Source: Paenibacillus sp. BJ-4
GTDB lineage: Bacteria > Bacillota > Bacilli > Paenibacillales > Paenibacillaceae
Length of the DNA stretch: 64,000 bases
Assembly (NCBI RefSeq): GCF_020404765.1
Contig: NZ_JAIVEM010000107.1
Span: 1-64,000, forward strand
Reading direction: 5' to 3'
Both the position numbers and the translations under genes were made by a program. The notes below the pieces were generated by a model. The model did no database searches and was not told the origin of the DNA. It saw only the letters and a list, made by a program, of their open reading frames with translations. Shown here piece by piece: positions 36,251 to 46,179 of this stretch; position 1 is the stretch's first letter; each line of letters starts with the position of its first letter.

Positions 36251-37771
36251 TTATTTTTTCGATTTCTTGTACGCCTCCTCATATTCAGCCGTAATCCGTG
36301 ACCCACCGGATTTTTTCCAGTTTTCTACGGCTGCTTTAAATCCGGCTTCATCAAGCTCACCCATAATAAATTTGAAGGAGGCGTCGGTAATGATTTTCTC
36401 CAGCTCGGTTCCTTGCTCATTAGCCGTGACTGAATCCAGAGGCACTGTCGGGTCCAGAACAGCAAATTTATTATTTTCTCGGACTAATTCATTAGCCAGC
36501 TCTTTTTCGGGATTGGCATCTTTTAAGTTATAAGTCACTTCACTTGGTCTGGAGCTTGAAAACGGCTGAACATCCGCTTGCCACAAATCTGTATTCATAA
36601 TTTTGAAGGCTCCGTCTTTTTCGATTTTATAATGAGTACCTTCAATACCACCGGTCATGTACATGTATACATCTTTGTCAATTAAATCATCTACAAATTG
36701 CAGCAGTCTTTTCAATTCAGCTTCCGTCTTTACTTCGGATTTAGGAAATGCCAGCAAACCACCTACCCCGCTTCCCTCAGACCATACGTGGTATTTGCCA
36801 TCTCCATTTGAAATCTTGTTAACCGGTACCAGCTTCAACCCTTTTTGTAAGCCTTGGGACAAGGTTCTGAGATTAGAGATATCAATCATGCCTGTATAAA
36901 TTCCTGCTTTACCTTGAGCAAATTGTTGCTGCTGGTCCGTTTTGGCGGTTACCGCAAAGTCTTTAGAGAGATACCCGTTTTTGTATAGTTTTTGGGAATA
37001 CTTTAAGGTCTCCATATATTGAGGAGTATCAAACTCTGGCGTAAACTTTCCGCTTTCATCTACTTTCCAGCCATTAGGCGTACCAAAGTAGGAACTTAAA
37101 GTTTTGAAGCTGCTGTAGCGCAGATCCGATCTGTCAACAAACCCGGTCGTATCATTTTTGCCATTCCCATCTGGATCATCTTCTGTAAACGCTCTCGCAA
37201 CTTCATACAGCTCATCCAGTGTCGTTGGCACCTTCAGACCTAAGCGATCCAGCCAATCCTGACGAATGACCAGACCCGCCCGAGCCAGATTCTTCTGGAA
37301 CGGAACACCATACAGCACCCCTTCAATGGAAGCAGCCTCCCGCACTTCAGGTGGGATCTTTTTTAAATTTTCATAATCATCTAAATACTTTCCTACATCC
37401 CAGAATAGTCCTGATTTCAATGAACTACGCACTGAAGAATTTGTCATCATCGTCAGCGTCACCATATCAGCCAATTCACCCGAAGCTAGTGCCGTGGTGA
37501 TTCTCTCTTCTTTGGAAGCATCCGGCACCCAGTTAAAGGTGATTTTGGAATTGGTGTATTCTTCGATTTTACTTTTGATCGTTTCAGTAGGCGGCGAAGC
37601 TGTATGCAATACGTTTAACCAGGTAAATTCCAGTTTGGATTTCGGATCATAGGTTTGGCTACTCTGATCCTCTGCCCCCTTGTCACCGCAAGCAGCTAAA
37701 AAAACACTCATGACCATAAGTCCGGCAAGAAGGCCCGATACTCCCTTTTTCATCGTGATCCCTTTTTTCAT
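36251..37771 (-). CDS. Extracellular solute-binding lipoprotein, LplA type
   Basis: A 506-aa binding lipoprotein with lipobox LAAC at Cys28. The body matches family 1 solute-binding proteins of Paenibacillus oligosaccharide importers. It is followed by the pectin enzymes and preceded by a permease, so it likely binds oligogalacturonides or rhamnogalacturonan fragments. AAAGGAG precedes ATG 37771; ATG 37753 is a possible alternative. Confidence 0.9.
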   Translation of the reverse strand: MKKGITMKKGVSGLLAGLMVMSVFLAACGDKGAEDQSSQTYDPKSKLEFTWLNVLHTASPPTETIKSKIEEYTNSKITFNWVPDASKEERITTALASGELADMVTLTMMTNSSVRSSLKSGLFWDVGKYLDDYENLKKIPPEVREAASIEGVLYGVPFQKNLARAGLVIRQDWLDRLGLKVPTTLDELYEVARAFTEDDPDGNGKNDTTGFVDRSDLRYSSFKTLSSYFGTPNGWKVDESGKFTPEFDTPQYMETLKYSQKLYKNGYLSKDFAVTAKTDQQQQFAQGKAGIYTGMIDISNLRTLSQGLQKGLKLVPVNKISNGDGKYHVWSEGSGVGGLLAFPKSEVKTEAELKRLLQFVDDLIDKDVYMYMTGGIEGTHYKIEKDGAFKIMNTDLWQADVQPFSSSRPSEVTYNLKDANPEKELANELVRENNKFAVLDPTVPLDSVTANEQGTELEKIITDASFKFIMGELDEAGFKAAVENWKKSGGSRITAEYEEAYKKSKK

Positions 37772-37799
37772 CGTGTTTGCTCCTTTTCTGTTTATATAT

Positions 37800-38423
37800 T
37801 TATGCCATATCTTCCTCTTTTACCAGAACCTCTCGCTCTATTTTGCTGAATACCTGATGTGTCATCCACATCACGAGATAGCCGAGGATACTCGCCCCGG
37901 CAAAAGTCAGAATTCCCGGGTACAAGCCTAAAATCAATGCAAACAGCACGACAATGGCTACAAAAAGAACAAGCGTATATTGTAAATACGAAAATCCAAT
38001 CACAATTGACATTTTGATTTTCAGTTTGATCCCTTTCCAATCATAGTGAGCCAGCAGCGGAAAAATGTAGGCCAAAGAGATCAGATACAAAAAGGCTCCA
38101 ATAAGCGTCACTACACGAACATACCAGGACGAGACATTGACGATATCCACGTAAAGCACATAGCCCATGAGGCTGTAGAGTCCGCCAATAATCGCTGCTT
38201 CTTTAAAGCTTTCTCTAAAGTAACGTACAAACGTCGAGAAAATGGGCACATCCTCATTGCCCCGAATCCATTGCCGTAAAACACTAAGCATAGCGACGGT
38301 TGCAGGTCCCACACCTATAAAGCCCAAGCCCAGGATTGTCGCAACCGTCCATAGCAGGTTAAGGTAAACCAGCCGAAGCAGACGCATGCACCATTTGTTC
38401 ATGTTTTCTACAAACCGTACCAT
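37800..38423 (-). CDS. YesL (DUF624) family membrane protein
   Basis: A 207-aa integral membrane protein with about five hydrophobic segments. YesL-type proteins accompany oligosaccharide ABC importers in B. subtilis (the yes pectin locus). The role is unknown. A GGAAGGATG sequence precedes the ATG. Confidence 0.87.
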   Translation of the reverse strand: MVRFVENMNKWCMRLLRLVYLNLLWTVATILGLGFIGVGPATVAMLSVLRQWIRGNEDVPIFSTFVRYFRESFKEAAIIGGLYSLMGYVLYVDIVNVSSWYVRVVTLIGAFLYLISLAYIFPLLAHYDWKGIKLKIKMSIVIGFSYLQYTLVLFVAIVVLFALILGLYPGILTFAGASILGYLVMWMTHQVFSKIEREVLVKEEDMA

Positions 38424-38444
38424 TTTGCATCCTTCCCGTCGTCA

Positions 38445-39410
38445 TTAGTAAACGCCGTCTTCACCAAATTTCTTAGCAAGTCGATTGGAGAACATAATCA
38501 GGATTAACCCTACGACTCCTTTAAAAAGCCCTACCGTTGTACTGAAACTTAGTTGTCCATTCTTTAAGCCCGCAGTATAAATATAGGTATCAAAGATTTC
38601 CGCAACCTCACGGTTCAATGAGTTCAATAGCAGATACATATGCTCAAAGCCCAAATCCAGCGTACTGCCGATTTTCAAAATGAGCAGTGTAATAATAACC
38701 GGGCGGATTGCAGGTAAGGTAACATGCCATGTTTTTCGCAAGCGTCCTGCGCCATCCATCTCTGCTGCCTCGTACAGTTGCGTATCTACCACGGTGATTG
38801 CGGATAAATAAATGATGGTAGACCAGCCTAGTTCCTTCCAGATGACTTGCCCCATATAGACGGTTCGCAGCCACTCCGGAGAAGTTAAGAAGCTGATTTT
38901 CTCACCGCCCAGTGCGGCAATCATTTCATTCAGTACCCCGCCGTCCACCGTAAGAAATACATAAGAAATCGAAACGATAATAACCCATGACATAAAGTGC
39001 GGGATGTAGATGATGGTTTGAATAATGTTTTTAAAAAACAGCTTCCTGACCTCATTCAGCATCAATGCCAAAATGATAGGTAATGGGAAAAAGATTACAA
39101 TGTTTAGTGCAAATAAAATGAGCGTATTACGTAACAGCATAAAAAACGTAGGCTCGGTAAATAAACGGATAAAATGCTTCATGCCTACCCACGGACTACC
39201 CGTGATTCCCTGAAAGGCTTGATAATCCTGAAACGCAATGACCAAGCCCCCCATGGGGAAGTACTTAAAAATAATGAAGTACACCAGTCCGGGTAAAACC
39301 ATCAGATATAGCAGCTTGTGTTTTTGCATTCGTAAAAGGCTTTCCGGCGTTCTTTTGTTCTTTTTCATTTTCACCTTCATGTTAGATGCGGGGACACTTG
39401 AAACTTTCAT
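38445..39410 (-). CDS. ABC sugar permease, LplB type
   Basis: A 321-aa permease with six membrane segments and the EAA loop (LYEAAEMDGAGRLRKTWHVT) that docks an ATPase. No ATPase gene is in the window, so it must share the common MsmX-like ATPase. ATG follows AAGGAGGT. First gene of the minus-strand pectin operon. Confidence 0.92.
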   Translation of the reverse strand: MKVSSVPASNMKVKMKKNKRTPESLLRMQKHKLLYLMVLPGLVYFIIFKYFPMGGLVIAFQDYQAFQGITGSPWVGMKHFIRLFTEPTFFMLLRNTLILFALNIVIFFPLPIILALMLNEVRKLFFKNIIQTIIYIPHFMSWVIIVSISYVFLTVDGGVLNEMIAALGGEKISFLTSPEWLRTVYMGQVIWKELGWSTIIYLSAITVVDTQLYEAAEMDGAGRLRKTWHVTLPAIRPVIITLLILKIGSTLDLGFEHMYLLLNSLNREVAEIFDTYIYTAGLKNGQLSFSTTVGLFKGVVGLILIMFSNRLAKKFGEDGVY

Positions 39411-39489
39411 TCATTCGACCTCCTTCAAACGTTCCTGTATACGTTTTCAAGAGTACGTGATTTTTAGCATTCCGCATATAATCATCAAA

Positions 39490-39503
39490 TGATAGCGTTT
39501 ACA
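39490..39503. promoter_or_regulatory. CcpA (cre) site, upstream of the lplB-type gene
   Basis: TGATAGCGTTTACA fully matches the cre consensus TGWNANCGNTNWCA. It lies 80 bp upstream of the permease start on the minus strand. Confidence 0.7.
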
Positions 39504-39650
39504 AAAATATACGCACAGCCTACTTTTTAGCCTTTTGACCTTAGCTAATGATTACTACATAACCTAATGATTACCCTCTTTTCCCCATGCTTAGGGAACA
39601 CCTCAAAATTTGATTATATACGGAATTTCTTCCTCTTGATAAGGTTGACA

Positions 39651-39664
39651 TGTAAACGATTACG
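39651..39664. promoter_or_regulatory. Second cre-like site, upstream of the divergent permease
   Basis: TGTAAACGATTACG matches the cre consensus at all but the last base and lies 15 bp before the plus-strand permease start. A TTGACA precedes it at 39645-39650. Confidence 0.55.
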
Positions 39665-39679
39665 AGGAGGTCAACCGCA

Positions 39680-40564
39680 TTGGCGCAAAAACTACGAAAA
39701 AAAGAATCGCTGGGCAGTCGTATTTTCAACATTGTAAATAGTACATTATTGATTCTCATTGCCCTCACTTGTCTCTTGCCTTTTTTGAATATCATCGCCA
39801 GCTCTTTTGCCTCAACCGAAGAAGTGATATCCAAGAAATTCATTCTTTTCCCAGTTACCTTTTCCTTAGACGCCTATCGCTATATCCTGTCGACTCCAAC
39901 CATTTTTAGAGGTCTCGGGGTTTCGGTCGGAGTAACGATCGTCGGTACAGTTGTAAGTATGATATTTACCGCTTTTATGGCCTATGGATTATCTCGAAAA
40001 TATTTACTTGGCCGCAGTACCATTAATTTCATTGTTGTATTTTCGATGCTGTTTAGTGGGGGAATGATTCCGACATTCCTGGTTGTCAAAAGCATGGGGC
40101 TCATCAATTCGTATTGGTCCTTGATTCTTCCCGTAGCCATTAATGCGTTTAACCTGATTATCATGCGTAACTTTTTTCAGGCTTTGCCGGATGATTTGGA
40201 GGAATCGGCCAAGATGGACGGGTGTAACGATTTTGGGATCTTCTTTAAAATTATGCTGCCGCTAGCCCTGCCTTCGATTGCAACCATTTCTCTTTTCTAT
40301 GCGGTAGCCTACTGGAATACGTATATGCACGCAATTCTCTATATCAATGATTCTGCAAAATGGCCGATTCAAGTCTTACTGCGTCAAATTGTAATCGTTT
40401 CTAGTGGTATGCAGGCAGAAGGAACTGCTGTAGATGTCATCCCGCCTGCGCAGACGATTAAGATGGCGGTTATTGTCATTGCAACCGTTCCAATGTTAAT
40501 CGTGTATCCCTTTGTACAAAAGCACTTTGTCAAAGGGGCTTTGCTAGGGGCGGTTAAAGGGTAA
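39680..40564 (+). CDS. ABC sugar permease, LplC type
   Basis: A 294-aa inner-membrane permease with six membrane segments and the EAA loop (LEESAKMDGCNDFGIFFKIM). TTG 39680 is the start; GAGGAGG stands nine nt before. It pairs with the divergent LplB-type protein, an uncommon split of a heterodimer. Confidence 0.9.
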   Translation: MAQKLRKKESLGSRIFNIVNSTLLILIALTCLLPFLNIIASSFASTEEVISKKFILFPVTFSLDAYRYILSTPTIFRGLGVSVGVTIVGTVVSMIFTAFMAYGLSRKYLLGRSTINFIVVFSMLFSGGMIPTFLVVKSMGLINSYWSLILPVAINAFNLIIMRNFFQALPDDLEESAKMDGCNDFGIFFKIMLPLALPSIATISLFYAVAYWNTYMHAILYINDSAKWPIQVLLRQIVIVSSGMQAEGTAVDVIPPAQTIKMAVIVIATVPMLIVYPFVQKHFVKGALLGAVKG

Positions 40565-40593
40565 GCTGTCCCCTTATTGCTCTGAAGTTCAGG

Positions 40594-42855
40594 TCAATCG
40601 GCTTGCTTCATCTTCCGATAAGCTCCGGGTGTAACCTGTTCCTTCTTTCGAAACGAGCGAATAAAGTTTTGCGAATTATGATATTGCAATCGTTCGGCGA
40701 TTTCTTTAATCGTCATATCTGTCTCAACGAGCCACTTCTTGCCCATTTGCAAACGGTAGCCCATCAGATATTCGCTGAACGTCGTTCCGTATTCCTTTTT
40801 GAAGATACTGCTTAAATAATTCGGATTGTAATGAAGCCGATCACCAATAAGTTCTAATGATAATTCCTGGTCATATTCAGCACGGATAATAGCGGCAATT
40901 TTTTCCGAGAGACAGCGGAATTGCTGGTTCGTCTTCTCCTTCATGCTTTTTACCATGGGGAAAATAACTTGCTCTACCAGCATACGTTCAATCTCTTCCG
41001 GGTTTCGGATGTCCAGCAAGCGATGGTATAGGGCATGATTGTCTTGCGTCAGCAACACTTCGATCCCCAACAGCTGTTCCAATTGGATGAGGTTATTCAC
41101 AAACCGCACCAGCAGCACCTCAAAGTTCATGGAATGATTGTTCTTTGTCATTATTTCCGCTAATAAGGAATGGACCGTATGAGATACCTGCTCTTCATCC
41201 CCTATTCGGATAGCATCAAACAGTTGCGATTCCAATTCAGTAGGATAATGAAGCAGCACCGGACCTGAAATGACCATGGAAATATCTTCGTAAAAAATAA
41301 TCGACTCTTTACCTAAATTTAAACGATGATGTAAGGCTTGCTTGCTCATCTCACAGGCTTCTTTACTTTCCAATAAGTTACTATACGCTGTACTAATGCC
41401 TATGCTGATGGATACATTCAAATACTCTTTTACGGTTTGAATCAAAAGAGTCGCGTCATCCAGTACCTGCTTTCTTATTTCATGCTCGTTCTTGTCTGTC
41501 CATATTAAAATGGTAGCCTGGGTACCATCATTCAAAATGATGGGCAGCATACGCTGCTGCTCTGGAATTGTTTCTTCTACGATTTTGTTAATGGCCAGCA
41601 GTAACACATCTTTATCTGATGGCTCCCGATCTCCCAGATTGTCCAGTTGGATCAACATCGTAATATACATTTGATTCTCAAGCTGTGAATAGCCGAGGCG
41701 AGGCATTTTTCGTGCCAACTCCTCTTCGGAAATACGCTTGCGGAACAGGTTGAGAATCAATTGGGTTTCAAGCTGGGGCATTTCAGACTGGATGAGGCTT
41801 TCCAAGCTTTCCTTCTCTGTAACAATGGTGTCGATGGAATCAATGATCCATTCAATTTCATTTTTGGAAGTCTCATTTTTGAACGTAAAATTAGGGCTTT
41901 TAGGCAGACTGCGTTTAATCTGCTGGAATGGCTTGGTAAAGTAAACAGCAATGAAATACGCCACTACTACAATTAAAAGCGTTAGCACAAGTCCCATCAT
42001 GATGATCCCAAATTTGGTCGTTTGAAATGCATTCGCAATTTCATTTTTATCTAATACCGTTAAGTAAGTCCAATTGTTATATGCAGATTTGGCATAAATG
42101 ACTTGGCGTGCAGGCTGATGCTTTGTTTTCTCCAATGTCAGCATGCCTGTGTTGTCTGATTTTGCTGTAACTTCTGAAATGTGCTGAAGCTGCTGGGTAG
42201 ACAATAAGCGGGTAGCAGGCTCAGTTTCGTACATTAAATCGCCTTGGTTATTCAAAATAAAAACAGGCATATGATCCTCTGTTTGAATGGTACGCCTTAA
42301 CGTCTGCAACGAAATATCTGACAGAGCAATGGCCTGCTTCTTTTGGGAAAATACAGGTAATGTATTAACAAAACGGATTCCTTTATCTGTTTTAATCCAG
42401 AATAGTCCCTTATCGTGCTGGTCGATATAAGTATCAATCAGCTTTTCCCGTTCCGTTTTTGTCAAATAGGACAAGCTGCCATTGGAAATTTTCCAATTCT
42501 GGTCCAGACTGATCAGTGAATATTCCGTCCCTTCCAATCCCATTGTGGCAATATAATTGAGCTGCGTATTCACATTCCGATACGCTATAAAATCTTTTTC
42601 CGTAATGGGATGTTTCACAACTTCATCAAACGAGCTGGTCGTGCTGTACGTATTAAAAGCATATTCAATCGTTTGAATCTTCTGCTCCAGACTGTTTCTG
42701 ATCTGTGCCATGTAGCTTTGCTTGGTATTGGAAACTCTCTCCACAACGGAGCTAATTGTTGTAAAATAGATGTAGCTGCCGAAGCTGGCCACCAGTCCTA
42801 TTCCAAAAACCAGAATCGTAATAAAAATGGTGTAGAACATTCTGCCTTTTTTCAT
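40594..42855 (-). CDS. Membrane-bound AraC-type regulator with an extracellular sensor
   Basis: A 753-aa protein. Two membrane helices (about 8-30 and 283-306) flank an extracellular Cache-like sensor. Then come a cytoplasmic linker and an AraC-type double helix-turn-helix at about 655-750 (LELIGDRLHYNPNYLSSIFKKEYG, TIKEIAERLQYHNSQNFIRSFRK). This arrangement is common next to Paenibacillus oligosaccharide loci. It probably activates the adjacent permease and pectin genes. AAAGGGGGA precedes the ATG; it is convergent with the LplC-type gene. Confidence 0.9.
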   Translation of the reverse strand: MKKGRMFYTIFITILVFGIGLVASFGSYIYFTTISSVVERVSNTKQSYMAQIRNSLEQKIQTIEYAFNTYSTTSSFDEVVKHPITEKDFIAYRNVNTQLNYIATMGLEGTEYSLISLDQNWKISNGSLSYLTKTEREKLIDTYIDQHDKGLFWIKTDKGIRFVNTLPVFSQKKQAIALSDISLQTLRRTIQTEDHMPVFILNNQGDLMYETEPATRLLSTQQLQHISEVTAKSDNTGMLTLEKTKHQPARQVIYAKSAYNNWTYLTVLDKNEIANAFQTTKFGIIMMGLVLTLLIVVVAYFIAVYFTKPFQQIKRSLPKSPNFTFKNETSKNEIEWIIDSIDTIVTEKESLESLIQSEMPQLETQLILNLFRKRISEEELARKMPRLGYSQLENQMYITMLIQLDNLGDREPSDKDVLLLAINKIVEETIPEQQRMLPIILNDGTQATILIWTDKNEHEIRKQVLDDATLLIQTVKEYLNVSISIGISTAYSNLLESKEACEMSKQALHHRLNLGKESIIFYEDISMVISGPVLLHYPTELESQLFDAIRIGDEEQVSHTVHSLLAEIMTKNNHSMNFEVLLVRFVNNLIQLEQLLGIEVLLTQDNHALYHRLLDIRNPEEIERMLVEQVIFPMVKSMKEKTNQQFRCLSEKIAAIIRAEYDQELSLELIGDRLHYNPNYLSSIFKKEYGTTFSEYLMGYRLQMGKKWLVETDMTIKEIAERLQYHNSQNFIRSFRKKEQVTPGAYRKMKQAD

Positions 42856-43020
42856 TGCGCTCCCCCTTTGGTTCTTTGCATTACACCAAAATTATAGCGC
42901 TTTCATAATGAGGTTTAAATCATTTTTTTCACGTGTGCATTTATTTTTTACATCCGTATCATTCCAATTTAAGTCGATTTTTTTGTTCGCGGCAGTTAAA
43001 AAGAAATTTGGAGGTACATT

Positions 43021-44517
43021 ATGTTACATGTTGTTAGTCATAAAGAACAGATTGTAAAAGATGAATTTCCAGCAGACACGTCATTTCTCTCCCTCTATCC
43101 AGTTGCAGTTCAGGAAGCTCGTCCCTTTATATTGGTATTGCCTGGCGGCGGCTATGAGCATTTGGCCTCACATGAAGGAGAGCCTATAGCTCGATGGTTG
43201 AATGATTTAGGCATCCATGCAGGAGTACTGGAGTATCAAGTCGGCGATTTTGAGATCCCCTCCTTGTTGGAGGATGTGGAGCATGCCCTGCAATGGGTAC
43301 GTCAAACCCCAAAGGAATGGGCTGTGATTTCTGAACAGGTGGGGCTTATCGGCTTTTCCGCAGGCGGGCATTTGGCCTCCATCGTTGCCACCACAGGAAA
43401 TGAGAAACCAAATCTTCTGCTGCTGGGATATCCCGTCATTTCGTTTTATGACCCTTATACACATATCGGAAGCCGTACACATTTTTTAGGTGAACAGCCG
43501 ACACAGGAGCAGCTTCAAGCCTACTCATCCGATCAGCAAGTGACTTCACAGACACCTCCAACTTTTATGTGGACTACAGCTAATGACGCCACCGTTCCGG
43601 TAGAAAACAGCCTCTTGTTTGCTTCCGCATTGTCCAAACAAGGTATTCCATTTGAACTGCATATATTCGAGGAAGGACGACACGGTTTAGGGCTGGCAGA
43701 GGACAACCGTGAATGCCGACAATGGATCGATCTGGCCGAAGCCTGGCTTCAAAAAAATCGTTATGTTCAGGTAAAACAGCAACTGCCCATCCGGCTGTTT
43801 ATCGCCGGAGACTCGACTGCAGCTCAAAAGGGGGCTACCGAAAAACCGATGACAGGCTGGGGCGAACACCTGCAAAGCTACTTGGACCCATCTGTTCATG
43901 TGGACAATCGCGCAGTTAATGGGCGCAGCACCAAATCCTTTATAGCAGAAGATAGGCTAGCTGATATTGAAAAGGATCTTCAAGCTGGCGATTATCTGTT
44001 TATTCAATTTGGACATAACGATGAGAAAAAAGAAGATCCCACTCGTTATACCGATCCTGACGGGGAGTATCGTCAAAACCTCATTCAATGCATCGAGTCT
44101 GCTCGGAAGCGTGGCGGGTTTCCTGTGCTGTTGACCTCTGTAAGCCGCCGCCGCTTTACCGCAGACGGTGAACCTGATCCGCTGGCTGTGGGAGCCTATC
44201 CTGCAGCTATGAGACGAGTAGCGGAGCAAACCCATACACCCCTACTCGATATTTTTGAAGCTTCTCAGCAGCTTTATCGTTCCATGGGTGAAGAAGAATC
44301 CCAGCAGCTTTTTATGCATTTGCCTGAAAAAGTGCATCCGAATTATCCCGCCGGTGTAACGGATAATACTCATTTTTCCGACGAAGGAGCAAGACAGATC
44401 GCCAAGCTAGTAGCGGAGGCCATTGGTCAATGTACGGAACTGTCTGCATTAAAACAACGTATGGTGGGATGGAATCAAGACAACGGTGAAAAGCCTATAC
44501 ACGAGCTTGTAAACTGA
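43021..44517 (+). CDS. Two-domain esterase: alpha/beta hydrolase plus SGNH (rhamnogalacturonan acetylesterase-like)
   Basis: A 498-aa fusion. N-terminal alpha/beta hydrolase (about 1-245) with PGGGYE, nucleophile GFSAGGH, Asp in NDATVP, and His in EEGRHGLGL. C-terminal SGNH esterase (about 255-480) with FIAGDST, NGRSTKSF, FGHNDEK and DNTHFS. The second half resembles YesT/rhamnogalacturonan acetylesterases. No signal peptide. It would deacetylate imported pectin fragments. Start ATG 43021 follows TTTGGAGG. Confidence 0.9.
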   Translation: MLHVVSHKEQIVKDEFPADTSFLSLYPVAVQEARPFILVLPGGGYEHLASHEGEPIARWLNDLGIHAGVLEYQVGDFEIPSLLEDVEHALQWVRQTPKEWAVISEQVGLIGFSAGGHLASIVATTGNEKPNLLLLGYPVISFYDPYTHIGSRTHFLGEQPTQEQLQAYSSDQQVTSQTPPTFMWTTANDATVPVENSLLFASALSKQGIPFELHIFEEGRHGLGLAEDNRECRQWIDLAEAWLQKNRYVQVKQQLPIRLFIAGDSTAAQKGATEKPMTGWGEHLQSYLDPSVHVDNRAVNGRSTKSFIAEDRLADIEKDLQAGDYLFIQFGHNDEKKEDPTRYTDPDGEYRQNLIQCIESARKRGGFPVLLTSVSRRRFTADGEPDPLAVGAYPAAMRRVAEQTHTPLLDIFEASQQLYRSMGEEESQQLFMHLPEKVHPNYPAGVTDNTHFSDEGARQIAKLVAEAIGQCTELSALKQRMVGWNQDNGEKPIHELVN

Positions 44518-44736
44518 TATCCAGAACAAGCAGATCCAAAATATGAAAGGGGACTCGGGGCGGATAACTCTGACGTCCGTTTTCTTTCATCGATATATTT
44601 TAATTTTTTATCATCATATAGGACTTTTGTATCATTTTATTGTATTATTTTGACAACATTTGTCAAATAAAGTGAAATTAATAATTTTACATGGTATATT
44701 TTAGGAGCTAGTATAACATTTCAGGAGGTTTTTTTT

Positions 44737-45099
44737 ATGAATACTAAGAAAATCATATTAACAACAGCAATGTCTTTGGGACTGATTGGTAGTATTATCG
44801 TCCCTAATGCTTCCGCAGCAGTAAGCAGTACATATAGCCATATTCAAAGCGTAGGTCCTTCTCCAGAAATTACGCCAATTGTAGAAGTTAACGGAGTATA
44901 CTACAGAACTGCAAAGCTGCCAAGAAATTATTCCTATGCGCTATCAAGTTACCCAGGGGATACTTATAAAGTAGCAAGCGGAAATGTCACAGTCTCCGCT
45001 TCCGGTGTGGTAACAACCACCACTGCAACGAACGCAAGAGTCGAAATTTACAACGGCAGCGGTAAATTGAGAATGGTTTACACTGTTAAGGTACTCTAA
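44737..45099 (+). CDS. Small exported protein, unknown function
   Basis: A 120-aa protein with a signal peptide ending near ANASA-A (about residue 28), then a beta-rich Ser/Thr-rich segment. TCAGGAGGT precedes the ATG. No family recognised. Confidence 0.75.
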   Translation: MNTKKIILTTAMSLGLIGSIIVPNASAAVSSTYSHIQSVGPSPEITPIVEVNGVYYRTAKLPRNYSYALSSYPGDTYKVASGNVTVSASGVVTTTTATNARVEIYNGSGKLRMVYTVKVL

Positions 45100-45116
45100 G
45101 ATTAAATAAGGGCATT

Positions 45117-45156
45117 AAGAAGCACTGTTCGTTTACTACGGCAGTGCTTCTTTTTG
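45117..45156 (+). terminator. Terminator of the exported protein gene
   Basis: AAGAAGCACTG and CAGTGCTTCTT form an 11-bp stem followed by T. Confidence 0.9.
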
Positions 45157-45160
45157 AACT

Positions 45161-45427
45161 AAAAAGGAAGACTCGGGTGAGGGTGACCCCCTCGGCTAAA
45201 TACCAGTCACGTCCTACTTTACATCTACACTAAATTCAAACAGCCCTACAGAAATACTTCCCATTAATGTAGACGAAACCACCAAACTCTTCTATGATGA
45301 AAACGGAGCGTAAAAACACGGCTCGGTTGGTAGTCCGGGCGTATTGGGTTATATTACCGATACAAGTAACCTTCCCCCTCGGGATGTCCATCGACTCCGT
45401 AACACTTTCAGAGGGGGTTTCATCATT
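45161..45427 (+). promoter_or_regulatory. Candidate yjdF-type riboswitch leader
   Basis: A long, structured leader precedes yjdF. It contains GACTCGGGTGAGGG, CCCTCGGCTAAATACC and GGTAGTCCGGGC segments, which recall the yjdF motif RNA known from yjdF leaders; I cannot run the covariance model. The last part can hide the ribosome site: CCCCCTC (45374-45380) pairs with GAGGGGG (45411-45417), the yjdF Shine-Dalgarno. Translation control is therefore likely. Confidence 0.7.
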
Positions 45428-45841
45428 ATGAAGCTAACGGTATATTTCGAAAAACCTTATTGGGTCGGAGTAATCGAAACACAGGAAAAAGGTAAGGTTC
45501 GGGCAGCGAGATATGTATTTGGATCGGAGCCGTCGGATGCCGAAGTGCTAACATTCGTCCAAAGCGGTGAACTGTCCGATCTGACTGAACGCATGACAGT
45601 AGTAGTCGAAGGAAAAACATCTTACGATCACCGGATTAACCCCAAACGTTTACAACGGTTGGCGGCTAAGGAAGTACGTTCTCGCGGCACCAATACGTAT
45701 GCGGAACAGGCAATCAAATTGCAGCTTGAACAGCATAAGGCTGAGAAGAGAACAATGAACCGTGAACGTCGTGAGGAAATTAAAGAGTACAAACGAGATA
45801 TTGCTCGGCTCAAGGCAAAAGCCAAACATAGGGGCCGGTAA
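45428..45841 (+). CDS. yjdF: YjdF family (DUF2992) protein
   Basis: A 137-aa protein with a beta-rich first half (MKLTVYFEKPYWVGVIE) and a basic helical C-terminal half (residues 85-137, Lys/Arg/Glu-rich). YjdF proteins are of unknown function and are often controlled by the yjdF RNA. The ATG at 45428 lies about 10 nt after GAGGGGG; the frame upstream is leader RNA. Confidence 0.85.
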   Translation: MKLTVYFEKPYWVGVIETQEKGKVRAARYVFGSEPSDAEVLTFVQSGELSDLTERMTVVVEGKTSYDHRINPKRLQRLAAKEVRSRGTNTYAEQAIKLQLEQHKAEKRTMNRERREEIKEYKRDIARLKAKAKHRGR

Positions 45842-45908
45842 TAGAACTTTATTTTTCTTGTAATTGCTACGTTCCTGTATAGATTGAGAAATTATCGTTC
45901 TTCACACA

Positions 45909-45949
45909 AAGAGCTGTCCCGTAGCATTTAATGATCTGGGACAGCTCTT
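45909..45949 (+). terminator. Terminator downstream of yjdF
   Basis: AAGAGCTGTCCC pairs with GGGACAGCTCTT, 12 bp perfect. The T-tract is interrupted. The following 46000-46260 stretch has no gene I can support. Confidence 0.7.
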
Positions 45950-46179
45950 AATCTTTATATTATATCGCTTTTTTACGATACCGCTGCTTTATCCTTTATA
46001 CCAGCTTTATAATGGCTGTGTAGCCCTAACATTTAAGACCATAAATATTAATCACCAAACGGAGCCCCGACACCATACCTGCTGGCAAGTGGAATTTCCC
46101 GGTGGAAAGCTCAAACTTAATGAAACTTCACCGTTTTGTCACACCACTTAGTAAAGGTAATATACCACAAAATGAATTC

